DNA of 64,000 nucleotides from Gordonibacter pamelaeae. Lineage in GTDB: Bacteria > Actinomycetota > Coriobacteriia > Coriobacteriales > Eggerthellaceae. Positions 44,503 through 51,424 of this stretch are shown in pieces. A model generated the notes under the pieces. That model was given only the letters and a program-made list of their open reading frames with translations, was not told where the DNA came from and did no database searches. The DNA lies in the NCBI RefSeq assembly GCF_042665095.1, contig NZ_JBHTBV010000001.1. One strand, 5' to 3'. The stretch's first letter is position 1. Each line of letters begins with the position of its first letter. The translations under genes were made by a program, and so were the position numbers.

Positions 44503-45825
44503 GTGCTAGACCAATTCTTCTCGCAGATATCGTTCGTCGACATCTTCAACTTCTGCGTGTTTCTCACGTTCAGCATCTGCTATACGTACCAGCTCTACTA
44601 CGTGTTCGTGGTGCTCACGCGCAAGCCCAAGAAGCTCGTGGCGAAGAAGAACCACCGGTTCGCCGCCGTCATCTCGGCTCGCAACGAGAGCGCCGTCATC
44701 GGCGACCTCATCCACTCCATCAAGGTGCAGAACTACCCCGCCGAGCTCATCGACGTGTTCGTCATCGCCGACAACTGCACCGACGACACGGCCGACGTGG
44801 CCCGCGAGGCCGGCGCCATCGTCTTCCCCCGCCACAACGACAAGGAGGTGGGGAAGGGCTACGCGCTCGACTACGGCTTCCAGGTCATCCGCGAGCAGTA
44901 CGCCGATCGTGGTTACGAGGCCTACTTCGTGTTCGATGCCGACAACGTGCTGGACGTGAACTACTTCCGCGAGATGAACGCCACGTTCGACCACGGCGCC
45001 AAGGCCTCCACCAGCTACCGCAACTCCAAAAACTACGACTCGAACTGGATCTCCGCCGGCTACGCGGTGTGGTTCCTGCGCGAGGCGAAGTTCCTGTCGC
45101 AGGCGCGCCTCACGCTCAACACGAGCTGCGTCGTGTCGGGCACGGGCTTCTTCGTGGCGGCCGATATCATCGAGCGTGCCGGCGGTTGGAAGTGGCACCT
45201 GCTCACCGAGGACATCGAGTTCTCCACGAACAGCATCCTGGAGGGCGTGCGCATCAGCTACACGCCCACGGCCATCCTCTACGACGAGCAGCCCACCACG
45301 TTCCGCGACTCGTGGAACCAGCGCTTCCGCTGGGCCAAGGGCTTCTACCAGGTGTTCTGGCATTACGGCGCCCGCCTGGCGAAGGGCGTCGTGGCCAACC
45401 CCAAGGGCTCGCGCTTCGCCTGCTACGACATGCTCATGACCATCGCGCCCGGCATGCTGCTCACTATCGTGTCGGTGCTGTTCAACGGCATCATCATCGC
45501 GCTGGCGGCCACGGGCATGATGTCCACGGGCATCATGATCGCCTCGTCCATCTCGTCCATCTTCTTCTGCCTGTTCAACTACTTGGTGTTCATGTTCATG
45601 TTCGGCGTGCTCACCACGTTCGTGGAGTGGGATTCCATCCACGCCGCCACGGGCAAGAAGGTGCTCTACATGTTCACGTTCCCGTTCTTCATGCTCACCT
45701 ACATTCCCATCGCGCTCGTCGCGTTGGTGAAGAAGTGCAAGTGGAAGCCCATCCAGCACAGCATCTCCGTGGATGTGGCCGAGTTCTCCGACGCCGCCAA
45801 CTCCAAGCGCGAGCGCACGATGTAG
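44503..45825 (+). CDS. Membrane glycosyltransferase family 2
   Basis: A 440-residue processive-type GT2 enzyme. An N-terminal helix (about 10-35) precedes the catalytic domain with AAVISARNESAVIGDL, the metal-binding DADN, TED and the QRFRWAKG motif of processive polysaccharide synthases, then four C-terminal helices. It resembles poly-GlcNAc or cellulose-like synthases and should export or extend a glycan at the membrane. The GTG at 44503 follows AAAAGGAG. No other polysaccharide genes are adjacent. Confidence 0.9.
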   Translation: MLDQFFSQISFVDIFNFCVFLTFSICYTYQLYYVFVVLTRKPKKLVAKKNHRFAAVISARNESAVIGDLIHSIKVQNYPAELIDVFVIADNCTDDTADVAREAGAIVFPRHNDKEVGKGYALDYGFQVIREQYADRGYEAYFVFDADNVLDVNYFREMNATFDHGAKASTSYRNSKNYDSNWISAGYAVWFLREAKFLSQARLTLNTSCVVSGTGFFVAADIIERAGGWKWHLLTEDIEFSTNSILEGVRISYTPTAILYDEQPTTFRDSWNQRFRWAKGFYQVFWHYGARLAKGVVANPKGSRFACYDMLMTIAPGMLLTIVSVLFNGIIIALAATGMMSTGIMIASSISSIFFCLFNYLVFMFMFGVLTTFVEWDSIHAATGKKVLYMFTFPFFMLTYIPIALVALVKKCKWKPIQHSISVDVAEFSDAANSKRERTM

Positions 45826-45861
45826 CAGGCGGCTGATCCGGCTTCGGCCAACGTCTGGCAT

Positions 45862-45903
45862 GCGAAAACGGCGAGCCCTGGCCCGCCGTTTTCGCTTTTT
45901 TTT
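45862..45903 (+). terminator. Intrinsic terminator of the GT2 gene
   Basis: GCGAAAACGGC (45862-45872) and GCCGTTTTCGC (45885-45895) form a perfect 11-base stem, followed by eight T residues. It is a strong plus-strand terminator 37 bases after the stop codon. Confidence 0.92.
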
Positions 45904-45981
45904 GCGCGCCGGCGTCTGGGGCGCTCATAGCCCGGACACGGCCTTGTGCGCTGAGGGCTTCGATGCGCTCGCGTGCAGGGC

Positions 45982-46248
45982 CTACCTGCTTTCCAGCAGC
46001 TCCCGGTCGATGGCCCTGCGGAAGAAGTCCGACTTGCTCTCGCCCTGCCGCTTCGCGGCGGCCTCCACGGCACGGATGCGGGAGCAGGGGAGGCGGAAGG
46101 AAACGGTGCCCATGTCCTCGTCGTAGAGCCTCGGTCGGCCCATGGCCACCTCGCCGTGCCCGCTCCAAGTCCCGTCCTCGTACTCTTCCGCCCTCTTGTC
46201 GAGCATCTCGTCGGTCAGGACGGTGCCGTTATCTGCTTCGAAGCCCAT
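45982..46248 (-). CDS. Ribbon-helix-helix antitoxin-like protein
   Basis: An 88-residue protein with an acidic N-terminal half (TDEMLDKRAEEYEDGTW) and a C-terminal GTVSFRLPCSRIRAVEAAAKR, then SKSDFFRRAIDREL, which is a ribbon-helix-helix DNA-binding pattern like BrnA/CopG antitoxins. Its start overlaps the end of the upstream gene by 20 bases, so the pair is translationally coupled, toxin first. It should neutralise and autoregulate the partner. Confidence 0.8.
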   Translation of the reverse strand: MGFEADNGTVLTDEMLDKRAEEYEDGTWSGHGEVAMGRPRLYDEDMGTVSFRLPCSRIRAVEAAAKRQGESKSDFFRRAIDRELLESR

Positions 46249-46549
46249 CGTGCCTCCTCTCGAAGCCCAGTTCCCCGAGTGTATTGGCCGAAGGCGGCGT
46301 CATGGCGTGGAACGCCAGCCAATCGCCTGCGGCGGAGCGCACCGCCACCACCTCGACGAGCCTTCCTTTGCCGTCGAAGCCGACTGCAACGTACTCGTTC
46401 GGGTCCTTCTGCGTTCGCGGCGTGGACGCGATGCTGTTCTCCCACGCTGCCAGCACGTTGTCGTCCGCGAGTTCGGGGTGGCGCTCGTGGACGCGGCGAT
46501 GAACCGCGGTGCGGGGCCTCGTATCGCATGCCCTACTTTTGTATTGCAT
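46229..46549 (-). CDS. BrnT/RelE-like toxin candidate
   Basis: A 106-residue protein with RRVHERHPELADDNVLAAWEN, then YVAVGFDGKGRLVEVVAV and WLAFHAMTP. Short size, beta-strand-rich end and coupling to a ribbon-helix-helix gene fit the BrnT/RelE-type toxin class, but I see no decisive catalytic motif. The ATG at 46549 follows GAGGAG. A TTGACC-N17-TATACT match ends two bases before this ATG, which would place the transcript start inside the gene; either the start codon or the promoter call is wrong. Confidence 0.65.
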   Translation of the reverse strand: MQYKSRACDTRPRTAVHRRVHERHPELADDNVLAAWENSIASTPRTQKDPNEYVAVGFDGKGRLVEVVAVRSAAGDWLAFHAMTPPSANTLGELGFERRHDGLRSR

Positions 46550-46623
46550 AAGTATACCGCTCCTCTCGTCGCCGGTCAATATGCTTCCTGCGAGCCCTCC
46601 GGCCCTCCATGGCATCGCGCCCC

Positions 46624-47358
46624 CTACCACACCCGGGCGAACGTGAGGCACCAGACGTGGGCGGCGCCGGCGCGGCGCAGGGCGTCGGTGGCGTCGAACA
46701 GGGTGGCGCCGGTGGTGCAGACGTCGTCCACGAGCAGCAGGCGACCCGGCACGGTGGCGCCGGGCAGGGCCTCGAAGCGGCCGGCCATGTTCTCGAGGCG
46801 CGCCCGGCGCGAGAGCGCGCGCTGGTCGCGGGTGCGCGGGCGGGCGAGGGGGGCCGCCACGGGCAGGTCCAGCCGCTGTGCCAGGCCTCGCGCCAGCAGC
46901 TCCGCGTGGTCGAAGCCGCGCCGGCGCCGGGCGGCGGACGTGGCCGGCACGAACGCCACCGCCTCCGGCCGCCAAGAGGGAGGGCGGGCGCGCGCCATGA
47001 GCCGAGCCAGGGGCTCGGCCAGGCGGCGCTCTCCCTGGTCCTTGTACGTGCGCACGATCCGCGCAGGCGCCTCGCCGAACGTGACGGCGCTCGCGCACCC
47101 GTCGTAGGGCACCCCGTCGCGCCCGGCGCGCCCGAGCACCACAGGGTTGCACTCGCTGCACTGCACCCGTCCGAACGGCGCCCCGCACACCGGGCAGGCA
47201 CGCCACCAATCCAGATAGGGCAGGGCGCGCCGGCAGGTGTCGCACAGCACCTCGCCAGGCGCGTCGCACACGGCGCAGCGCGTGGGCCACAGCGTCTCCG
47301 CCAGGGCCTCGGCGGCGCCGCGGACGTAGAGGCGCGTTCTGTCGACTGCGAGGGACAT
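46624..47358 (-). CDS. ComF-family phosphoribosyltransferase-like protein
   Basis: A 244-residue ComFC protein. The N-terminal part has four-cysteine zinc pairs (CAVC, CDTC, CPVC, CSEC), and the C-terminal part has the PRPP-binding motif LLLVDDVCTTGATL. RRRRGFDHAELLA is a second ComF hallmark. ComF proteins act in DNA uptake or recombination in competent bacteria; no comFA is next to it. The ATG at 47358 lacks a strong ribosome binding site. Confidence 0.92.
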   Translation of the reverse strand: MSLAVDRTRLYVRGAAEALAETLWPTRCAVCDAPGEVLCDTCRRALPYLDWWRACPVCGAPFGRVQCSECNPVVLGRAGRDGVPYDGCASAVTFGEAPARIVRTYKDQGERRLAEPLARLMARARPPSWRPEAVAFVPATSAARRRRGFDHAELLARGLAQRLDLPVAAPLARPRTRDQRALSRRARLENMAGRFEALPGATVPGRLLLVDDVCTTGATLFDATDALRRAGAAHVWCLTFARVW

Positions 47359-47737
47359 GCTTCGAGCATAGCGCCGCAACCTAGCACGCCGACCGTATTC
47401 CCGCCGTCGCCGAGCCGCCCGGACCTTGCCCGAACCTGGCGCGGGCACCGTCCCCGCCTTGCGCCTTAGCCGTTCCCGCCTTGCCGACCCGCCGTGCGGA
47501 TCTTGCCCGTCGGCCGTGCGGATCTTGCGCGGGCTGGCACGTGCGGTGCCGATCCTGCTCACAGGGTCCCCCTGCGCGACCCCAACACCGGCCCGCCCGT
47601 TTTCGCGACCCTCCGCGGGCAGGGGCGGGCCCTTTCGAATGCTTCCGGCGATTCTTGTCGTGCGATTCTGCGCGCCGCGCTTCCGGGCGTTTTCCCTATC
47701 TGCTAAACTGGACGGTGCTTCTTTCGAGTCTGTAGTT
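47359..47737. other. Intergenic DNA with short tandem repeats
   Basis: No gene is supported. GCCGTGCGGATCTTGC occurs twice about 27 bases apart near 47503-47545. A TAAACT at 47703-47708 could be the -10 box for the structured leader that follows. Confidence 0.4.
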
Positions 47738-47997
47738 GCGGGACGTCTATCCCTAGTCCATGGCAGATGCGGTCGAAAGGATCCACGTAAGTCGAACCGA
47801 CCTGGTCGGGGAGGCGATCATGGCGCATCCTAGAGGTAAGTCGCACCGCCCGTTTACTTACGACGCGGCATACGGCCGCGACGGGCGAGAGGGTAACCGG
47901 TGGGAGCTGGGCCCCGGTGCGCGAGTGTGGGGGCAAAGACTAGGTCAGTCGAAAGGGGCGCTTTGAGAGAGAAACAGCGGATGGAGGCACACCGGAA
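47738..47997 (+). ncRNA. Candidate structured leader RNA, class unknown
   Basis: The segment before the solute-binding lipoprotein gene folds on paper into a closed structure. CCTAGTC (47752-47758) pairs perfectly with GACTAGG (47938-47944). Inside are GCCCGT/ACGGGC (47848-47853 with 47881-47886) enclosing CGCGGC/GCCGCG (47864-47869 with 47875-47880), a CCGA/TCGG hairpin near 47797, and two near-repeats TAAGTCGAACCG and TAAGTCGCACCG 49 bases apart. It could be a riboswitch-type regulator of the downstream transporter gene. I could not match it to a known class. Confidence 0.45.
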
Positions 47998-48969
47998 ATG
48001 AAGCGTATGAAGGCGCTCGTATGCTGCGCGGCAGCCGCCTGCCTGGCGATGGTGCTGGCAGGATGCTCGTCGCAGCAGAGCTACACCCCTCCCGAGAAGA
48101 GCGCGACGGTGTCGTCGCCCACCATCGGCAAAAGCGGCACGTTGCGGGTCGGCGTGAACGCGGGATCGCCGCCGTTGGCCGGCTCGCCCTCGTCCTCGTC
48201 GAAGATCGTCGGCATCGACGTCGACGTAGCCGCGGCGCTGGCCGACCAGCTGGGCTTGAAGCTGGAGATAGTGGACGTGGGGACCGATCCCGAGGCCGCG
48301 CTCAAGGAGGGCAAGGTCGACGTGGCCATGGGCATCGGCTCCGAGAGCGACGTGTCGTTCTGGAGGTCGCCGGCGTACCTGCCGAAGGGCGTGGCGCTGT
48401 TCTCCACCTCGGCGAACGCGACGGTGCCCACCAAGGCGTCGTCCCCCAAGATCGCGGCCCAGGTGTCCTCCACCAGCTCGTGGCAGGTCACCAACGAGTT
48501 CGGCCAGGACGCGCTCGTGTCCGAGAACGACCTGAAGAGCGCGTTCGCCGCCCTTGCCGACGGCTCCGCCCAGTACGTGGCGGCCGATGCCGTCATCGGC
48601 ATGTACGCGGCCCACAGCGGCGACTACGATGCGCAGATCGTGGCGCTCATGCAGCAGCCCGGCGGTTACTGCGTCGGCGTGCTCGAGGCGAACACCGAGC
48701 TGCAGGCGGCCGTCAAGGATGCGCTCGCTGCGCTCACCGACGGCGGCATCGTGTCGGTCATCGAGAAGAAGTGGCTGGGCACGGACATCGACGCCTCGTC
48801 GCTCCCGCTCACGACGGGCGCCTCCTCGGCGAAGACGGACGAGTCCAAGGCCAACGGAGACGGGGCGACCAGCGGCGACGGCAGCGAGAACGCGCCCGCT
48901 GCCGAAGACGACGAGGAGGGCAACGTCGAGGACAACGCCGGCAGGAACGCCGTGCAGCCCACAGCGTAA
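47998..48969 (+). CDS. Solute-binding lipoprotein, amino-acid-type
   Basis: A 323-residue periplasm-type binding protein. The signal peptide ends in the lipobox MVLAGC, giving a lipid-anchored Cys22. The core (TLRVGVNAGSPPLAG, IVGIDVDVAAALADQLGLKLEIVD, EGKVDVAMG) is the SBP_bac_3 family for polar amino acids. The C-terminal ~45 residues are an acidic Ser/Asp/Glu tail. No permease or ATPase gene is adjacent, so it is an orphan here. The ATG follows GGAGGCACACCGGAA. Confidence 0.88.
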   Translation: MKRMKALVCCAAAACLAMVLAGCSSQQSYTPPEKSATVSSPTIGKSGTLRVGVNAGSPPLAGSPSSSSKIVGIDVDVAAALADQLGLKLEIVDVGTDPEAALKEGKVDVAMGIGSESDVSFWRSPAYLPKGVALFSTSANATVPTKASSPKIAAQVSSTSSWQVTNEFGQDALVSENDLKSAFAALADGSAQYVAADAVIGMYAAHSGDYDAQIVALMQQPGGYCVGVLEANTELQAAVKDALAALTDGGIVSVIEKKWLGTDIDASSLPLTTGASSAKTDESKANGDGATSGDGSENAPAAEDDEEGNVEDNAGRNAVQPTA

Positions 48970-49001
48970 GCCCTCGTCGAGGAACCCGCTTCCCAAGCTG
49001 A

Positions 49002-49035
49002 AAGAAAGAGCCCGCATAAGCGGGCTCTTTCTTTT
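49002..49035. terminator. Bidirectional intrinsic terminator
   Basis: GAAAGAGCCCGC (49004-49015) and GCGGGCTCTTTC (49020-49031) form a perfect 12-base stem with loop ATAA, followed by TTTT on the plus strand and a TTTC-type run on the minus strand. It lies between the lipoprotein gene and the convergent smsB-like gene. Confidence 0.92.
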
Positions 49036-49098
49036 ATTCGGTAGACTTTCCCAATCGCTCGGGAAAGCGCTTCGCATGCCGTGCGTGCGGCGAAGCGG

Positions 49099-50028
49099 TT
49101 AGTTCAGGAAGTCCTCGAGGATTTCCTGCTCGGCCTCCTCCTCGGTGAGTCCGAGCGTCATGAGCTTGATGATCTGGTCGCCGGCGATCTTGCCGATGGC
49201 GGCCTCGTGCACCAGGAGCGCGTCCTCGCTCGCGGCCTCGATGCCGGGGATGGCCGTGACCTTGGCCTTGCCCATGATGATGGCATCGCACTGCACGTGA
49301 CCGCGGCAGGCCGCCTCGCCGATGACGAGCGGGTTGAACACCTGCTTGGAGTTGTCCTGCGCCACCGAGCGCGAGATCACCTGCACGCTGGAGTCGTCGC
49401 CCTTGAGCTCCACCTTCATGTTCGAGGTGGCCACCTGGTCGTCGTGCGTCAGCAGCTTCTCGGTGAGCACCAGCTTCGCGCCCGCGCCCAGCTCGGCGTT
49501 CGTGTCGCGCACGGTGGACGACACGCCGCGCAGTTGCGTGAGCTCCATCTCGCAGCTCGAGTTTTCCTCCATCACCACGTTCGTCACGGGGTTGAGGATG
49601 CGCTCGCCGGTGCCCGCGCCCTCGCCGTAGTGCTTCTCCACGTACTTCACGTGGCTGTTCTTCCCGCAGTAGAACGTGTGGATGCCGTCGTGCTCGGAGG
49701 CCTGGTGGCTCTCGTTGTGGATGCCGCAGCCGGCGATGATGGTCACGTCGCAGTCGTCCTCGATGTAGAACGTGTTGTACACGACGTCCTTCAGGCCCGC
49801 CTGCGTCACGATGACGGGGATGTACACCGTCTCGCCCTTCGTGCCGGCCTTGATGCGGATGTCGATGCCGGGGTTGTCCGTCTTCGTGGCGATCTCGATG
49901 TTCGCCGACGAGTGGCGCTCGACGAGCTGCCCGTCCTTGCGGATGTTGAACGCGCCTTTCGGCATGCCGTGTATGTTGGCGATCTCGGCGAGCAGGCTCT
50001 CGTCGATGGGGGACAAATCAACAGCCAT
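49099..50028 (-). CDS. Minimal SufB/SufD-type scaffold protein (SmsB-like)
   Basis: A 309-residue protein of the SufBD family, much shorter than SufB (471) or SufD (495) in this window: it lacks the long N-terminal part and has the beta-helix core with GCGIHNESHQASEH, YVEKHYGEG, ACRGHVQCDAIIMG and the final VHEAAIGKIAGDQIIKLMTLGL. It pairs with the SufC-like ATPase upstream. This two-gene layout matches the SMS (SUF-like minimal system) described in archaea and anaerobes. The ATG follows GGAGGCCATC. Confidence 0.85.
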   Translation of the reverse strand: MAVDLSPIDESLLAEIANIHGMPKGAFNIRKDGQLVERHSSANIEIATKTDNPGIDIRIKAGTKGETVYIPVIVTQAGLKDVVYNTFYIEDDCDVTIIAGCGIHNESHQASEHDGIHTFYCGKNSHVKYVEKHYGEGAGTGERILNPVTNVVMEENSSCEMELTQLRGVSSTVRDTNAELGAGAKLVLTEKLLTHDDQVATSNMKVELKGDDSSVQVISRSVAQDNSKQVFNPLVIGEAACRGHVQCDAIIMGKAKVTAIPGIEAASEDALLVHEAAIGKIAGDQIIKLMTLGLTEEEAEQEILEDFLN

Positions 50029-50080
50029 GATGGCCTCCTTCGTGGGTAGTATCCGTATCGCGCTCTCGCCTACAGGCGAA

Positions 50081-50104
50081 CGAATGTTTCACGTGAAACA
50101 TTCG
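50081..50104. promoter_or_regulatory. parS site 1 (ParB-binding palindrome)
   Basis: The 16-base TGTTTCACGTGAAACA at 50085-50100 is an exact match to the conserved parS sequence of chromosomal ParB. The perfect palindrome extends to 24 bases (50081-50104). It sits in the gap between the two SMS-like genes. No parA or parB is in the window. Confidence 0.93.
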
Positions 50105-50120
50105 GCGCGACGCGGGCGGG

Positions 50121-50897
50121 TTAGCAGGTGGTGGGGATCTCGGTCAGGTGCAGCTCGGGCGGCTCGGTGAACGAACAGCCGGGGATACCCTTCGCCACGA
50201 AGCCCAGCTTCGGCATGAGCTCGGCCGGCGTTCCCGCCTCGGCCACCTGGCCGTTTTTCAGCAGCACGATCTCGTCGGCCAGCTGGATGATGCGCTCCTG
50301 GTGCGAGATGATCACGATGGAGCGCCCGTCGCGCGCCTCGTGGATGTCGCGGAACGTCTCGGTCAGGCGGTCGAAGCTCCACAGATCGATGCCGGCCTCA
50401 GGCTCGTCGTAGATGGCGAGCTTCGGGTCGCGCGCGAGGATGGTGGCGATCTCGATACGCTTCACCTCGCCGCCGGAGAGGTTCTTGTCCACCTCGCGGG
50501 TGAGGTAGTTCGCCGAGCACAGGCCCACGCGCGCCAGGTGCTCGTTGCACGAGAGCATGGGCAGCTTCTTGCCGGCGGCGATGTCCAGGAGCTTCTTCAC
50601 CTTCATGCCCTTGAAGCGGGCGGGCTGCTGGAAGCCGTAGCCGATGCCCTTCTTCGCACGCTCGGAGATGGACAGGTTCGTGATGTCCTCGCCGTCGAAC
50701 AGGATCTGGCCGCCCGTGGGCTGCTCCACGCCCATGATGAGCTTGGCAAGCGTGGACTTGCCGCCGCCGTTCGGGCCGGTGATGACCGTGAAGCGGTCGT
50801 CGGGGATCGTGAGCGTGAGGTCGTCGATGATGCGCTTCGTCTCCTTCGCGCCCTCCGACAGCGGTACTTCAAACGTGAGGTTCTTCAGTTCCAACAT
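50121..50897 (-). CDS. SufC-like ATPase of the minimal system (SmsC-like)
   Basis: A 258-residue ABC-type ATPase with Walker A GPNGGGKST, signature LSGGEVKRIEIATI and Walker B LAIYDEPEAGIDLWSFDRL. The DEPEAGID motif differs from DETDSGLD in the canonical SufC of this window, marking a separate subfamily. It is 92 bases before smsB, with a parS site in between. It is likely the energy subunit of a minimal Fe-S assembly pair. Confidence 0.87.
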   Translation of the reverse strand: MLELKNLTFEVPLSEGAKETKRIIDDLTLTIPDDRFTVITGPNGGGKSTLAKLIMGVEQPTGGQILFDGEDITNLSISERAKKGIGYGFQQPARFKGMKVKKLLDIAAGKKLPMLSCNEHLARVGLCSANYLTREVDKNLSGGEVKRIEIATILARDPKLAIYDEPEAGIDLWSFDRLTETFRDIHEARDGRSIVIISHQERIIQLADEIVLLKNGQVAEAGTPAELMPKLGFVAKGIPGCSFTEPPELHLTEIPTTC

Positions 50898-51149
50898 GGC
50901 AGATGCTCTCCGTCTCTTCCTCCACTAATTGATACTACATTACTACCATTTATGGTGCATGGCGTCAAGGCGCGGTGTCCGATACCCCCTCGGACGGCGC
51001 GCCGCGCCCCCTCGGACGGCAGCGCGAAGAACCCGCTCATGCGCCGATTCGTTCCAATCGTTAATTCTAGCTTTTAAAGCCTGGAACGGAAGCATGAATG
51101 TCTTATTTATTCGCCCGAAAGGCGCAAGGGTGCGTCAAGCACGTACAAA
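50898..51149 (-). promoter_or_regulatory. Promoter region of the SMS-like pair
   Basis: On the minus strand, just before the ATPase gene, an AT-rich patch (50930-50960) carries the direct repeat GTAGTAATGTAGTATC, two copies of GTAGTA eight bases apart, in a GC-rich setting. It is a likely promoter/operator. A second AT-rich patch lies at 51055-51080. No gene is seen in the gap. Confidence 0.45.
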
Positions 51150-51165
51150 TGTTTCACGTGAAACA
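51150..51165. promoter_or_regulatory. parS site 2 (ParB-binding palindrome)
   Basis: An exact second copy of TGTTTCACGTGAAACA, 1065 bases from site 1. Two perfect copies of a 16-base palindrome this close are very unlikely by chance. Sites of this kind cluster near replication origins. Confidence 0.93.
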
Positions 51166-51292
51166 TCGCGTGCGCCTGCACGCTGGAATCACGAGCAACG
51201 GAATAGCCACGGGCTCGCCGAACGACCGCGTGAAAAAGGCGGGTGCGCGAAACCGGGCGATCGAAAAAACGATGCACGAAAAAACGAGCGAT

Positions 51293-51335
51293 CGAAAAAA
51301 ATGCGCTCCAGCGCGTTAGGGCGCTGGAGCGCATT
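51293..51335 (-). terminator. Intrinsic terminator of the M16C peptidase gene
   Basis: AATGCGCTCCAGCGC (51300-51314) and GCGCTGGAGCGCATT (51321-51335) form a perfect 15-base stem with a six-base loop. Read on the minus strand it is followed by TTTTTT. Two further A6/T6 tracts lie at about 51264 and 51277. Confidence 0.88.
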
Positions 51336-51424
51336 GCGGGCGCGGTTTCGTCGCAGCGACGCCGCGACCGTGCTGCGGAAGAGCGCTTGCAGCGCCTGCC
51401 TCAGCCGGCGTTGCAAGCGCGTCG

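Noticed and set aside
47760..47966. A 68-codon frame in the leader of the solute-binding lipoprotein
   Set aside because: No good ribosome binding site, no recognisable protein features, and the same bases form the closing stem and hairpins of the candidate structured RNA.
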